From the NCBI GenBank assembly GCA_902491575.1, contig CABUID010000005.1, positions 50,262-114,261 on the forward strand: 64,000 bases of DNA. Reading direction: 5' to 3'. Below the pieces are notes generated by a model. It saw only the letters and a program-made list of their open reading frames with translations. It had not been told where the DNA came from and searched no databases. Numbering within the stretch: position 1 is the stretch's first letter; the number at the start of each line of letters is the position of its first letter. A program made the translations under genes and the position numbers. The DNA is from an uncultured Bacillota bacterium. Its GTDB lineage: Bacteria > Bacillota_I > Bacilli_A > RFN20 > CAG-631. Shown in pieces: positions 52,203 to 60,527 of this stretch.

Positions 52203-53114
52203 TTATCCTTTAATACCAGATCGAGATACACCTTTCATGATGTATTTACGTAAGAAAATAAATACTAAGAAAAGTGGTAATGAAACTAATGCAACCGCAG
52301 CCATTTGTACTGGATAATCCGTAGTTCCATCATTTTGTGAGAAAGCAGTTCTTAAACCATTTGTAATCAATTTATGAGCATTATCATTGGCAACTAGTCT
52401 TGGCCAAACATAAGAATTCCATGCCCCCATCATCTTTAATAACGTAATGGATATCAAAGTTGGCAAAGATAATGGAATCATAACTTTTAATAGATATTTC
52501 ATATCGCTTGTCCCATCGACTTTAGCTGCAAGATAAAGTTCATTTGGTATCTGTAAAAAGTTTTGCCTTAAAAGGTAAATATAATAAACAGATACTAAAA
52601 ATGGAATAATTAATGCAGAAAATGTTTGTAACCATTTTAATTGCATTATTGTTGCATAATTCGTAATGGTGAAAAGTTCACCAGGAATCATCATAGTAGC
52701 AAGCAAAGCAGCAAATAAGGCACTTTTTCCTTTAAATTCTAAACGTGCAAAAGCAAATGCAGATAAAACGGTGATTATCAAAGATAATACAGTAGAGACT
52801 AAGCCAACGTAAAGTGTATTTAAAAACAAAACACCTAAGTTTGCTGTAGTAAAGGCCGTTTTATAATTTTCAAAGTGTAGAACTTCTGGGAAAAATGTAG
52901 GAACACTTCTTTGATATTCGTTCAAATCTTTTAATGAAGAACTAATCATCCAATAAAATGGAAATAAAACAGATATAGCAACAAGAATTAATAAGAAATA
53001 AACGACGATGTTTACAAATATTTTAACAATTTTTGCTCTTTGTTCCACTTTAGAGATATCTTGTTTAGAGTAATCAATTTCATGACTCTTTTTCATTTTT
53101 ACTGTATTTGTCAT
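52203..53114 (-). CDS. ABC transporter permease, MalG/UgpE type
   Basis: 303-aa permease with six transmembrane segments. The N-terminus is charged, the first segment is LLILVAISVLFPFYWMI, and the EAA docking loop reads NELYLAAKVDGTSDMKYLLKVMIPLSLP. The Lys/Arg-rich end is KGVSRSGIKG, typical of the UgpE/MsmG branch. AAGGAGG lies 9 bases before the ATG. It follows the partner permease by 14 bases. Confidence 0.92.
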   Translation of the reverse strand: MTNTVKMKKSHEIDYSKQDISKVEQRAKIVKIFVNIVVYFLLILVAISVLFPFYWMISSSLKDLNEYQRSVPTFFPEVLHFENYKTAFTTANLGVLFLNTLYVGLVSTVLSLIITVLSAFAFARLEFKGKSALFAALLATMMIPGELFTITNYATIMQLKWLQTFSALIIPFLVSVYYIYLLRQNFLQIPNELYLAAKVDGTSDMKYLLKVMIPLSLPTLISITLLKMMGAWNSYVWPRLVANDNAHKLITNGLRTAFSQNDGTTDYPVQMAAVALVSLPLFLVFIFLRKYIMKGVSRSGIKG

Positions 53115-53128
53115 TTTTTGAATCCTCC

Positions 53129-54130
53129 TTAATAGTGAACTTTCTTGTTACTTACATATAGATTAAGTAAGGTAACAACTAGAATAATCCCAAATAAAAT
53201 CAATGACGCTGCAGAAGCAGTTCCATATTGTGTATTGGTCAAAGCATCATAGATAAATCCAACCATCGTATTTAAACGTTTACTATCTCCCGTTGGACCC
53301 ATTGTATCACCAAACACACCCACTATACTTGAATACTCTTTAAATCCACCTATAAATCCTGTAATGACTACATAGGCAATCATTGGAGATAATAAAGGAA
53401 CGGTTATTCTAAAGAATATAGTTGAACGAGATGCACCATCAATTTTAGCAGCATCATAGTATTGCTTATTTACAGATTGTAATCCTCCAAGTAAAATTAA
53501 GATTTTAAATGGTAATGCGTTCCAAACTATATAAATAACCATTACTGTAATGTTCGCCGCATAAGTTGATCTTTGATTTACCCAATCGATAGGATTTAAA
53601 CCAAAAACTTGTAAAAAATTATTGATAATTCCCCAGGATTGAGCAACATAAGGTTCTCTTGTTGAAGTTTCATCTCCAACAACTTTAATGTGATAGATAG
53701 TTAAGTCACCTGAATAATCATTTGCAGGTTGCAACCCAATAATATTGAACATTGTCATGAAAACCATACCAATAGCAATGGAGTTCGTTACATAAGGTAA
53801 AAAATAAATGGTTTGAAAAAATCTACTAAATTTAGGAATTGAGTTTAAAAATACAGCAATTAATAAGGCTAATCCACAAGAAATTGGAACCGTTAATACA
53901 CATAGTAATAATGTGTTTTTCATACAATTTTTAAATCCTACATAAGATATAACCTTACTAAAATTTCCAAAACCGAAAGAAAAATCTGCTTCAACATCTA
54001 GTGGATCATATCCCTCAAGAAAACACATAATAAATGTTTTAATTAAAGGATAAACCGTAAATACAGCAAGAAGAATAAGTGCTGGTGCTAAGTACACCCA
54101 AGCTTTCCATTTGTTTTTAGCTTCTACCAT
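53129..54130 (-). CDS. ABC transporter permease, MalF/UgpA type
   Basis: 333-aa partner permease with six transmembrane segments. The first is WVYLAPALILLAVFTVYPLIK. An external loop of about 70 residues lies between segments 3 and 4, larger than in most UgpA proteins. The EAA loop is KQYYDAAKIDGASRSTIFFRITVPLLSP. ATG 54130 is chosen because AGGTGA lies 5 bases upstream; a GTG three codons earlier overlaps it. The stop of the ATPase gene is a few bases upstream. Confidence 0.92.
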   Translation of the reverse strand: MVEAKNKWKAWVYLAPALILLAVFTVYPLIKTFIMCFLEGYDPLDVEADFSFGFGNFSKVISYVGFKNCMKNTLLLCVLTVPISCGLALLIAVFLNSIPKFSRFFQTIYFLPYVTNSIAIGMVFMTMFNIIGLQPANDYSGDLTIYHIKVVGDETSTREPYVAQSWGIINNFLQVFGLNPIDWVNQRSTYAANITVMVIYIVWNALPFKILILLGGLQSVNKQYYDAAKIDGASRSTIFFRITVPLLSPMIAYVVITGFIGGFKEYSSIVGVFGDTMGPTGDSKRLNTMVGFIYDALTNTQYGTASAASLILFGIILVVTLLNLYVSNKKVHY

Positions 54131-54139
54131 ATCGTTCAC

Positions 54140-55258
54140 CTATTCATCTTCAGCTTTAAAATATGGAGCGACGATTTCACCACCATCTAAAATTCTGCAT
54201 TCATTTTCTTTATTAAATACAAAAACCTTATGTGGTTTTACATCGAAACGAACAATATCATTATCCATACTTAATTTATTATCTGATTCAATAATAGAAC
54301 GAATAATAGGTGTCTCAGCATTTGGATTGCTTGATACAACCGAACAATCTCTTCCCATTACCTCAATGCTTGATAATTTACAAGATAATGCACCCTTTTC
54401 ATTTACGATAAAGCCTTCAGGACGAATACCAATATAAACATCTTGATCTGGAGCAGTAAAATCCATAATCGCTTCATCACCAATGTATAATTTATTTGAT
54501 TTTACAGAACCATTGAATACATTAATTGGTGGTGTACCTAAAAACTTGGCTACAAATAAATTAGCTGGATTATCATATACACATTGTGGTTTGTCAATTT
54601 GCTGAATAACACCTAATTTCATAACAACAATTAAATCTGAAATAGACATCGCTTCTTCTTGGTCATGCGTTACAAATATAGTTGTAACTTTTGTGTCTCT
54701 TTGAATTCTTTTAATTTCCTCACGAGTTTGAAGTCTCAAACGAGCATCCAAATTAGAAAGCGGTTCATCAAGAAGTAAAACACTTGGTTTTTTTACCAAA
54801 GCACGAGCAATGGCGACACGTTGTTGCTGACCACCAGACAATTCACTTGGTTTTCTTCCAAGTAAATCTTCTAATTGTACAAGCTTTGCAGCAGCAAGTA
54901 CTCTATTCATCATTTCTTCTTTTGGACATTTTTGATTTTGCAATGGAAACATAATATTTTGTTTCACTGTCATATGAGGATATAAAGCATAATTTTGGAA
55001 TACCAATCCAACCCCACGTTTTTCAGGTGATAAATTTGTAACATCATCCTCACCAAAAAAAATTTTACCCGAACTTGGTTTTTGCAAACCACTTAACATG
55101 TATAATGTTGTCGATTTGCCACAACCAGAAGGTCCAAGTAAACCAATAAGCTTTCCATCAGGAATTTCAAAGTTGAAATTATTGACGGCAATTGTATCTT
55201 TGCCATCTTTTGTTCTTGAAGGAAAAATCTTAGTCAAATTTTCAAATACGACTTTCAT
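54140..55258 (-). CDS. ABC transporter ATPase, UgpC/MsmK/MalK type
   Basis: 372-aa ATPase energising the two permeases. Walker A GPSGCGKST, Q-loop VFQNYALYPHMTV, signature LSGGQQQRVAIARAL, Walker B LLLDEPLSNLDA and the H-loop THDQEE are intact. A C-terminal TOBE/MalK-like regulatory domain covers about residues 240-372. ATG 55258 is chosen because GGAGG lies about 9 bases upstream. First gene of a seven-gene operon; proteins of this class may also serve other importers. Confidence 0.96.
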   Translation of the reverse strand: MKVVFENLTKIFPSRTKDGKDTIAVNNFNFEIPDGKLIGLLGPSGCGKSTTLYMLSGLQKPSSGKIFFGEDDVTNLSPEKRGVGLVFQNYALYPHMTVKQNIMFPLQNQKCPKEEMMNRVLAAAKLVQLEDLLGRKPSELSGGQQQRVAIARALVKKPSVLLLDEPLSNLDARLRLQTREEIKRIQRDTKVTTIFVTHDQEEAMSISDLIVVMKLGVIQQIDKPQCVYDNPANLFVAKFLGTPPINVFNGSVKSNKLYIGDEAIMDFTAPDQDVYIGIRPEGFIVNEKGALSCKLSSIEVMGRDCSVVSSNPNAETPIIRSIIESDNKLSMDNDIVRFDVKPHKVFVFNKENECRILDGGEIVAPYFKAEDE

Positions 55259-55285
55259 AAATAATTGTCCTCCCATTAAAATGTT

Positions 55286-55313
55286 TATAACTTAATATAA
55301 TAAATAAGTTATA
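55286..55313. promoter_or_regulatory. Inverted repeat in the ABC operon leader, candidate operator
   Basis: TATAACTTA (55286-55294) and TAAGTTATA (55305-55313) form a perfect 9-bp inverted repeat with a 10-bp spacer, between the operon promoter and the ATPase start. Confidence 0.45.
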
Positions 55314-55330
55314 GTACAATAGACATATAA

Positions 55331-55359
55331 ATCATAACATAGAAAGAATAAAACAACAA
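55331..55359 (-). promoter_or_regulatory. Candidate sigma-A promoter of the nuclease/ABC operon
   Basis: Minus strand: TTGTTG (55359-55354), 17 bp, TATGAT (55336-55331). It lies about 75 bases before the ATPase start. Confidence 0.6.
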
Positions 55360-55393
55360 CATGATTTTAAAAAAATTATTACCATATTTAAAC

Positions 55394-55422
55394 AAAAAAA
55401 CCACATAATTTGTTATGCAGTT
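55394..55422 (-). terminator. Terminator of the Phd-like gene
   Basis: Ten-base minus-strand stem AACTGCATAA / TTATGTGGTT (two G-U pairs) with a 4-nt loop and T run. Confidence 0.75.
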
Positions 55423-55425
55423 TCT

Positions 55426-55857
55426 CTATTTGCTTATTTTCTTTTTTCTTTGATAAACTAATAATTTCTTTACATCATCAGCATTCTCGCATAAAAGAAT
55501 ATTAAAAATATATGGTAATTTGGTTTGGATATTTTGACCATAATAATAGAACATAAAGTTAGCATAAACATCGCTAGCAAATGAAAATAAAGAAGCACAT
55601 AAAGCATTTTCAGCTTCTAATTTTGTTTCTCCTTCTCCAAAAATATCTAAGTCTGTTGCACGATAAATCCATTTTTCTTTATTTTGCATACAGGAAACTT
55701 GAATGCTTGCATATTCAAGCATCATTTGCAAAAGTGATCTTTCAACAAGAACAGCCTCATATTTTCTTCTTTTTAAGATAATTGGTTTTTCATGAATGAC
55801 TGAATCGAAAAAGGAACTCATATCTTTTCTAGCATCCGTAACATTAATCTTGTTCAT
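55426..55857 (-). CDS. Phd/YefM-like antitoxin-domain protein without a toxin partner
   Basis: 143-aa protein. Residues 1-40 (INVTDARKDMSSFFDSV, then KPIILKRRKYEAVLV) match the DNA-binding Phd/YefM fold. Residues 60-100 contain DLDIFGEGETKLEAENAL, similar to HicB-type partial domains. AGGAGA precedes the ATG and a terminator follows. No toxin ORF is seen on either side, so it may be a stand-alone regulator and not an addiction antitoxin. Confidence 0.75.
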   Translation of the reverse strand: MNKINVTDARKDMSSFFDSVIHEKPIILKRRKYEAVLVERSLLQMMLEYASIQVSCMQNKEKWIYRATDLDIFGEGETKLEAENALCASLFSFASDVYANFMFYYYGQNIQTKLPYIFNILLCENADDVKKLLVYQRKKKISK

Positions 55858-55920
55858 ACTTTATCTCCTACACTTTAATTATAACAATTTATTTCGTGAA
55901 TTCAAGAAAAAAATATCATT

Positions 55921-55965
55921 AAAAAAAATCTCAAAAATGTACATTAAAGACATTCTTGAGATTTT
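55921..55965 (-). terminator. Intrinsic terminator of the alaS/GNAT operon
   Basis: Minus-strand stem of 15 bp with one mismatch (AAAATCTCAAGAATG / CATTTTTGAGATTTT) and a run of eight T. Confidence 0.85.
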
Positions 55966-55969
55966 AACT

Positions 55970-56509
55970 TCATGATTTGGGCAAAAAAGTTTTTACTAAA
56001 TTATATGGAGTCCCATTTTTAATAAAACCTTGCTTCTCTATTTGGATAATTTTAAAATTATTTTTCATTAACAAGTGTGCACTGTTTTCATTTTCTTCTA
56101 TATAATTAGCATATAAACCATCCAAATGATAATATTCAAAAGAAGCTTTTATCAAAGCTTTTATAGCTTCACTCATCAATCCTTGGTGCCAGTAATCATA
56201 ATTTAAAATATAACCAATTTCTGCTAGATTATATTCTTTTTTAAAAGATAAAGATATTGAACCAATCACTAATTTACTTTCTTTTAATAAAATCGAAAAA
56301 TTAACATCGCTTCCTTGTAAATAAGCTCGAATCATGTTTTGTATTGAATTTTTTGCTTGATTAAAATCTTGATAAGGATTGAAAGTTAAATAACGACAAA
56401 CTTCCTTTTGAGAACAAAAAATAAAATACGCTTTTGCATCTTCCATATCCACTACTCGAAGAATTAAACGATCCGTCTCAATGTATGGTGCAGTAAGATT
56501 ATAAAACAT
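55970..56509 (-). CDS. GNAT-family N-acetyltransferase (RimJ/RimL type)
   Basis: 179-aa acetyltransferase with the RimJ/L start IETDRLILRVVDMEDA, the IGSISLSFKKEYNLAEIGYIL core strands, and HQGLMSEAIKALIKASFE, the acetyl-CoA-binding region. NENSAHLLMKNNF follows near the C-terminus. Substrate unknown; many of this branch modify protein N-termini or amino acids. AGGTG lies just before the ATG. It follows yrzB by 8 bases. Confidence 0.9.
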   Translation of the reverse strand: MFYNLTAPYIETDRLILRVVDMEDAKAYFIFCSQKEVCRYLTFNPYQDFNQAKNSIQNMIRAYLQGSDVNFSILLKESKLVIGSISLSFKKEYNLAEIGYILNYDYWHQGLMSEAIKALIKASFEYYHLDGLYANYIEENENSAHLLMKNNFKIIQIEKQGFIKNGTPYNLVKTFLPKS

Positions 56510-56517
56510 TTTTTCAC

Positions 56518-56847
56518 CTAGTTTTCATTTTCTCTTTCACAATCATGACAATTTTCACAAGAACAATCATCATTTTCAGAGCAATGTCCACAAGATGATT
56601 GTTTTATCTCCTGTAGAAATTCTTGGAAAGCGCCTTCAAGAGCTTTCCATTCCTCTTCATCTGTAATGGATTGTAATTGTTGATTTTCTAATAATGCTGA
56701 TACAAATACTTGCCCAGAATTACTAGTTGGATCAAGATAAAAAACATAATTTTTATTGTATTTTTCTAAATTTTTCGCAAATAATACACGCATTTCTTTT
56801 TCTTTTCCATCTTCGTCTATCACTGTCATTATTCTATTGTCTTTCAT
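56518..56847 (-). CDS. yrzB: DUF1292 (YrzB-like) protein with Cys-rich tail
   Basis: 109-aa protein. The N-terminal 85 residues match the DUF1292/YrzB family (MTVIDEDGKEKEMRVLFA, YVFYLDP, ALLENQQLQSITDEEEW), a small acidic protein of unknown role usually next to ruvX and alaS in Bacilli. The last 25 residues add seven cysteines (CGHCS, CSCENCHDC pattern) that look able to bind metal and are not part of the standard family. GGGAGA precedes the ATG. Confidence 0.88.
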   Translation of the reverse strand: MKDNRIMTVIDEDGKEKEMRVLFAKNLEKYNKNYVFYLDPTSNSGQVFVSALLENQQLQSITDEEEWKALEGAFQEFLQEIKQSSCGHCSENDDCSCENCHDCERENEN

Positions 56848-56929
56848 AATTTTCTCCCATTTTTTATATTTTTATTGCTTGTCATAATCATTCCATTAAT
56901 ATATATGACAACTTTACGAATTTCTATAA

Positions 56930-57349
56930 CTATCCTATTGATTTTCTATCAAGATAACTTTGTAAAATGACACTTGCTGCTACTTTATCGACTACTTGTT
57001 TCCTTTTTTTTCTAGAAACATCAAAAGTTAAAAGTGCATTTTGTGCAGTAATTGTGGACATTCTTTCATCGATTTCAATAATTTTAATATCTTTTCTTTT
57101 TTTTATATTTTCTTCAAATCTACGTGTTCTTTGACATCCTTCAGAAAAGTCTCCATTCATATGATAAGGCATACCAACGACGAGCTCATCTACCTCTTCC
57201 TTTTCAATGATATCTATAATTTGCTGAAACAATTTATCATCTTCTTGTTCATAGCGAATCACCATGTAAGAAGAAGCAATCATTTTTAAACTATCGGATA
57301 AAGCTACTCCTACCGTTACACTTCCAATATCTAATCCCATTGCTTTCAT
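56930..57349 (-). CDS. ruvX: YqgF/RuvX Holliday-junction resolvase-like nuclease
   Basis: 139-aa RNase H-fold protein of the YqgF family, linked to pre-16S rRNA processing and Holliday-junction resolution. Acidic residues lie in MGLDIGSVTVGVA, the Glu of VDELVVGMPYHMNG, and DERMSTITAQ; VVDKVAASVILQSYLD completes the site. Full length. Its ATG overlaps the alaS stop; the ireB gene found between these in B. subtilis is missing. Confidence 0.93.
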   Translation of the reverse strand: MKAMGLDIGSVTVGVALSDSLKMIASSYMVIRYEQEDDKLFQQIIDIIEKEEVDELVVGMPYHMNGDFSEGCQRTRRFEENIKKRKDIKIIEIDERMSTITAQNALLTFDVSRKKRKQVVDKVAASVILQSYLDRKSIG

Positions 57350-60030
57350 GATAATAATCCCTCAATTAATGCATAAACGTCTGTTGCTTTATCAGGATTT
57401 TTACCTCCTGCTTGAGCAAAATCTGGTCGTCCACCACCATTACCACCACATAAAATAGCAGCTTGCTTTACTAAATTTCCACAATGTATGCCTTTTTGAT
57501 TTAAATTTGAATTTGCTTTCGCAACAAATAAAACTTTATCTTTACATTTTGACATTACAAAAATTAAACTTTCAGGATATTTGCATTGTAAATTATCTGC
57601 AATTTGCTTGACAATACTTGCATCATCAAAAGTTAATTCTACAAAAACAAGGGAAATCCCATTTAAGTTTCTTAAAGTTACATTATTCTCATCAAAATGA
57701 GATAATTTTTGCTCATCTTCTTTATTTTTAATAGCTTTTTCAATGATCTTTATTTCTTCTTTTAATTCTTCATTCACCTTTTTAACATTTAATAACAATT
57801 GATAAGAATCGATATCTTCATAAGTCATTTCTTTTTCGATGAAAGATAGTTGCATTTCTTTAGCATGTCTAATCACTTCTTTATATTTAATGATAAGTGC
57901 CTTATATTCATCAAACAAAGCTGAATAATTGGTTTTCATTTTCTCTTGAATATCTTTTCCAGTAACCGCTTCAATACGGAAAACTCCTGATCCCTTAGAT
58001 TCTATCGAAGTAATCGCAAAATTATCAATATCTGCTGTATTCATTACATGACACCCACCACAAAATTCTTTAGAATACTCAGATATATTCACGATACGAA
58101 CAATGTTTCCATATTTTTCTCCAAATATTGCAATACATCCTTCTTTTTTGGCTTCTTCAATGGGTTTTTCATATATTTTTACAGGTAAAGAAAGCTTAAT
58201 TTTTTCTTTAACAATACTTTCAACTTCTAAGAGTTGTTTAGAAGAAACATTTTCAAAATGATTAAAATCAAATCGAATATTCACGGAATTAATTTGAGAA
58301 CCATGCTGATAAACATGATTTCCCAATACATCTTTTAAGGCCTGATCCAGTAAATGTGTAGCCGTATGATTGGCTTGAATTTTCTTTCGAAGATCACTAT
58401 TCACTTCTAAAGTGACGAAATCATTTACAGCTATATCTCCTAAAACCACTTGAACTTTTAATAAATGTTGACCATTTGGCATAGCGATACAATCATAAAC
58501 GTTTCCTTCAAATTTTTCATTAAAGATTACTCCCACATCTCCTTTTTCGCCACCCATTTCTGCATAAAAAGGAGTTTTATCGGTAACGATACCCATATTT
58601 CCTTCACCGAGTTCGAATAATTTAATCACTTTAGCATTATCTACTTTCAAGACATCATAACCAACAAATTCTGAATTTTCTTTAAAATCCATCCATTCTA
58701 AATTTTGTGATTTCATCGAATTCTTATTTTCTCTTGAACCTCTTGCTAACTCTTTTTGACGTTTCATTGCTTCGTCAAATGAAGCCTTATCTATAGTTAA
58801 ATGATGCTCATTTGCAAATTCTAATGTGATTTCGAAAGGATAACCATAAGTATCATAAAGTAAAAAGGCATCTTCACCTGTAATCGCATGATTTCTTTCA
58901 TATAAATCATTTAATATTCTTTCACCATCGGTTAATTTATCTAAAAATTTTCTTTCTTCAAGCGCCACTAAATTTTTTATATAAGAAGCTTTTTCCATTA
59001 AATATGGATAAAAATCTTTCATAATTTCGATTACTTCATCTACCAAAATAGATAAAAATTCTTGATTAATTCCAAGTTTACGACCATGACGAACAGCTCT
59101 ACGCAATAATCTTCTTAAGACATAGCCTCTACCTTCATTAGAAAAAGAAGCACCATCGGCTAAAGCAAAAGTACAAGTACGAATATGATCTGCAATGATT
59201 TTATAACTTACTTTATAATCGGATTCATACTTAAATTTAGATAAAGTCTCACATTTACGAATAATTGGCATGAATAAATCGGTTTCATAATTGGTTTCAG
59301 CATTTTGCATAATAAGACAAAATCTTTCAAGTCCTGCTCCTGTATCAATATTCTTGTGTGGTAATTCTTGATACTCACTTCTAGGAATACCTGGCTTTGA
59401 ATTATATTGTGAAAAAACAATATTCCAAATTTCAATATATCGGTCGTTTTCGATATCTTTTTTTAATAAATCAATTCCAATCTTTTCAGGATCATAGTTT
59501 TCACCTCTATCAAAAAAGATTTCACTGTCAGGGCCACAAGGACCTTCTCCAATTTCCCAGAAATTGTCTAAACAAGGAATCATATGATCTTTTTTAACAC
59601 CTAAAGATAACCATTTTTCTAAAGTATCTTTATCCTCTGGAAAATAAGTAATATACATTTTTTCAAGAGGAATTGCAAAATATTGTTCACTTGTTAACAA
59701 TTCAAAAGCAAATTCGATAGCTTCATATTTAAAATAATCACCAATGGAAAAATTTCCCATCATTTCAAAAAAAGTATGATGTCTAGCTGTATGTCCAACA
59801 TTTTCAATATCGTTTGTACGAATTGCTTTTTGAACATTGCATATTCGAGGATTGTTGGGAATAACACTACCATCAAAATATTTTTTCAAGGCAGCAACGC
59901 CAGCATTAATCCATAATAGAGTCGGATCATTTACAGGGATTAAAGATGCTCCTTCTTCTACATGATGTCCTTTTGATTGAAAGAAACTTAACCAAATGTT
60001 ACGAATTTCATTACTTGTTAAATATTTCAT
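57346..60030 (-). CDS. alaS: Alanyl-tRNA synthetase
   Basis: Class II synthetase (894 aa). The N-terminal catalytic domain has RHHTFFEMMGNFSIGDYFK. The central editing domain has HTATHLLDQAL and the metal-binding C-G-G-C-H site (SKEFCGGCHV). The C-terminal C-Ala domain has CGGNGGGRPDFAQAGG. A T-box with a GCT (Ala) specifier lies directly upstream. The Shine-Dalgarno AGGAGG lies 10 bases before the ATG, with a run of eight T between them. Confidence 0.97.
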   Translation of the reverse strand: MKYLTSNEIRNIWLSFFQSKGHHVEEGASLIPVNDPTLLWINAGVAALKKYFDGSVIPNNPRICNVQKAIRTNDIENVGHTARHHTFFEMMGNFSIGDYFKYEAIEFAFELLTSEQYFAIPLEKMYITYFPEDKDTLEKWLSLGVKKDHMIPCLDNFWEIGEGPCGPDSEIFFDRGENYDPEKIGIDLLKKDIENDRYIEIWNIVFSQYNSKPGIPRSEYQELPHKNIDTGAGLERFCLIMQNAETNYETDLFMPIIRKCETLSKFKYESDYKVSYKIIADHIRTCTFALADGASFSNEGRGYVLRRLLRRAVRHGRKLGINQEFLSILVDEVIEIMKDFYPYLMEKASYIKNLVALEERKFLDKLTDGERILNDLYERNHAITGEDAFLLYDTYGYPFEITLEFANEHHLTIDKASFDEAMKRQKELARGSRENKNSMKSQNLEWMDFKENSEFVGYDVLKVDNAKVIKLFELGEGNMGIVTDKTPFYAEMGGEKGDVGVIFNEKFEGNVYDCIAMPNGQHLLKVQVVLGDIAVNDFVTLEVNSDLRKKIQANHTATHLLDQALKDVLGNHVYQHGSQINSVNIRFDFNHFENVSSKQLLEVESIVKEKIKLSLPVKIYEKPIEEAKKEGCIAIFGEKYGNIVRIVNISEYSKEFCGGCHVMNTADIDNFAITSIESKGSGVFRIEAVTGKDIQEKMKTNYSALFDEYKALIIKYKEVIRHAKEMQLSFIEKEMTYEDIDSYQLLLNVKKVNEELKEEIKIIEKAIKNKEDEQKLSHFDENNVTLRNLNGISLVFVELTFDDASIVKQIADNLQCKYPESLIFVMSKCKDKVLFVAKANSNLNQKGIHCGNLVKQAAILCGGNGGGRPDFAQAGGKNPDKATDVYALIEGLLS

Positions 60031-60040
60031 AAAAAAAATA

Positions 60041-60248
60041 CCTCCTATACAAATCCATGTACATGTAGGAACGACAAATGTCGCGGTACCATCCTACTTC
60101 TCTATTGAGCACTTAATTGTATCTTTACGCAAGATAAAGCGGGAAGAATTAGTTCCATCTCCAAAGTAGCAAAATATAAGATTCATGGGTTATTTCCACC
60201 TTCAAACCCTCTCTATATTGTTTCTTTATATTTATTCTTTTTCATCGA
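60041..60248 (-). ncRNA. T-box riboswitch, alanine specifier, controlling alaS
   Basis: Minus-strand leader. The T-box AGGATGGTACCGCG lies at 60095-60082, and the specifier GCT at 60180-60178, in a loop above which AAATATAA pairs with TTATATTT. The antiterminator pairs GTAGGA (60097-60092) with TCCTAC (60070-60065). The competing hairpin pairs TCCTACA (60070-60064) with TATAGGA (60049-60043), which covers most of the alaS Shine-Dalgarno (60046-60041) and is followed by T8 and the ATG. Control may thus be translational, or mixed. Confidence 0.9.
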
Positions 60249-60255
60249 CATATCT

Positions 60256-60261
60256 ATTATA
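60256..60261 (-). promoter_or_regulatory. -10 element of the alaS T-box transcript
   Basis: TATAAT on the minus strand just upstream of the T-box stem I; the -35 at 17 bp (TTTATT) is weak. Confidence 0.45.
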
Positions 60262-60286
60262 CATAAAATCATTTTTAAAATAAAGA

Positions 60287-60312
60287 AAAAAACGCAATTT
60301 TATGCGTTTTTT
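60287..60312 (-). terminator. Intrinsic terminator of the mnmA-recD2 operon
   Basis: AAAAAACGCA / TGCGTTTTTT perfect stem with a 6-nt loop; T run on both strands, but genes on both sides are on the minus strand. Confidence 0.85.
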
Positions 60313-60320
60313 AGGGAAAT

Positions 60321-60488
60321 CTACTTCATTTTCCTTTTTATTTCATCTTTAACATCCATCATTTTGTTATAACATTCCCTTTTTACCTTACCCAAATGGC
60401 CAGATTCATTTAAAAATATATAACAACTCGCACCTACCAAAGCAAAGGCTGCTAAAGTATGAATGGCAAATACTGTAGCTTTACACAT
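60321..60488 (-). CDS. Small membrane protein, 55 aa, unknown
   Basis: Short minus-strand frame below usual ORF cut-offs. It begins MCKATVFAIHTLAAFALVGA, one transmembrane segment of about 20 residues, followed by a basic amphipathic tail ending KDEIKRKMK. GGGTGAG lies 7 bases before the ATG, the stop sits just before a strong terminator, and it follows recD2 by 39 bases, all of which favour a real gene. Topology is similar to small YtxH-like or stress-type membrane proteins, but no family can be named. Confidence 0.65.
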   Translation of the reverse strand: MCKATVFAIHTLAAFALVGASCYIFLNESGHLGKVKRECYNKMMDVKDEIKRKMK

Positions 60489-60527
60489 GAATTCTCACCC
60501 TAATTATTTTGTGGAACTTTCGACAAT

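Noticed and set aside
54111..54437. 108-aa plus-strand frame opposite the ATPase gene
   Set aside because: Antisense to the well-supported ATPase gene, without promoter or Shine-Dalgarno.
55426..55857. Phd-like gene as part of a toxin-antitoxin pair
   Set aside because: No toxin-sized ORF adjoins it; neighbours are an ABC ATPase operon and a GNAT gene of the RimL branch, not a TacT-type toxin.
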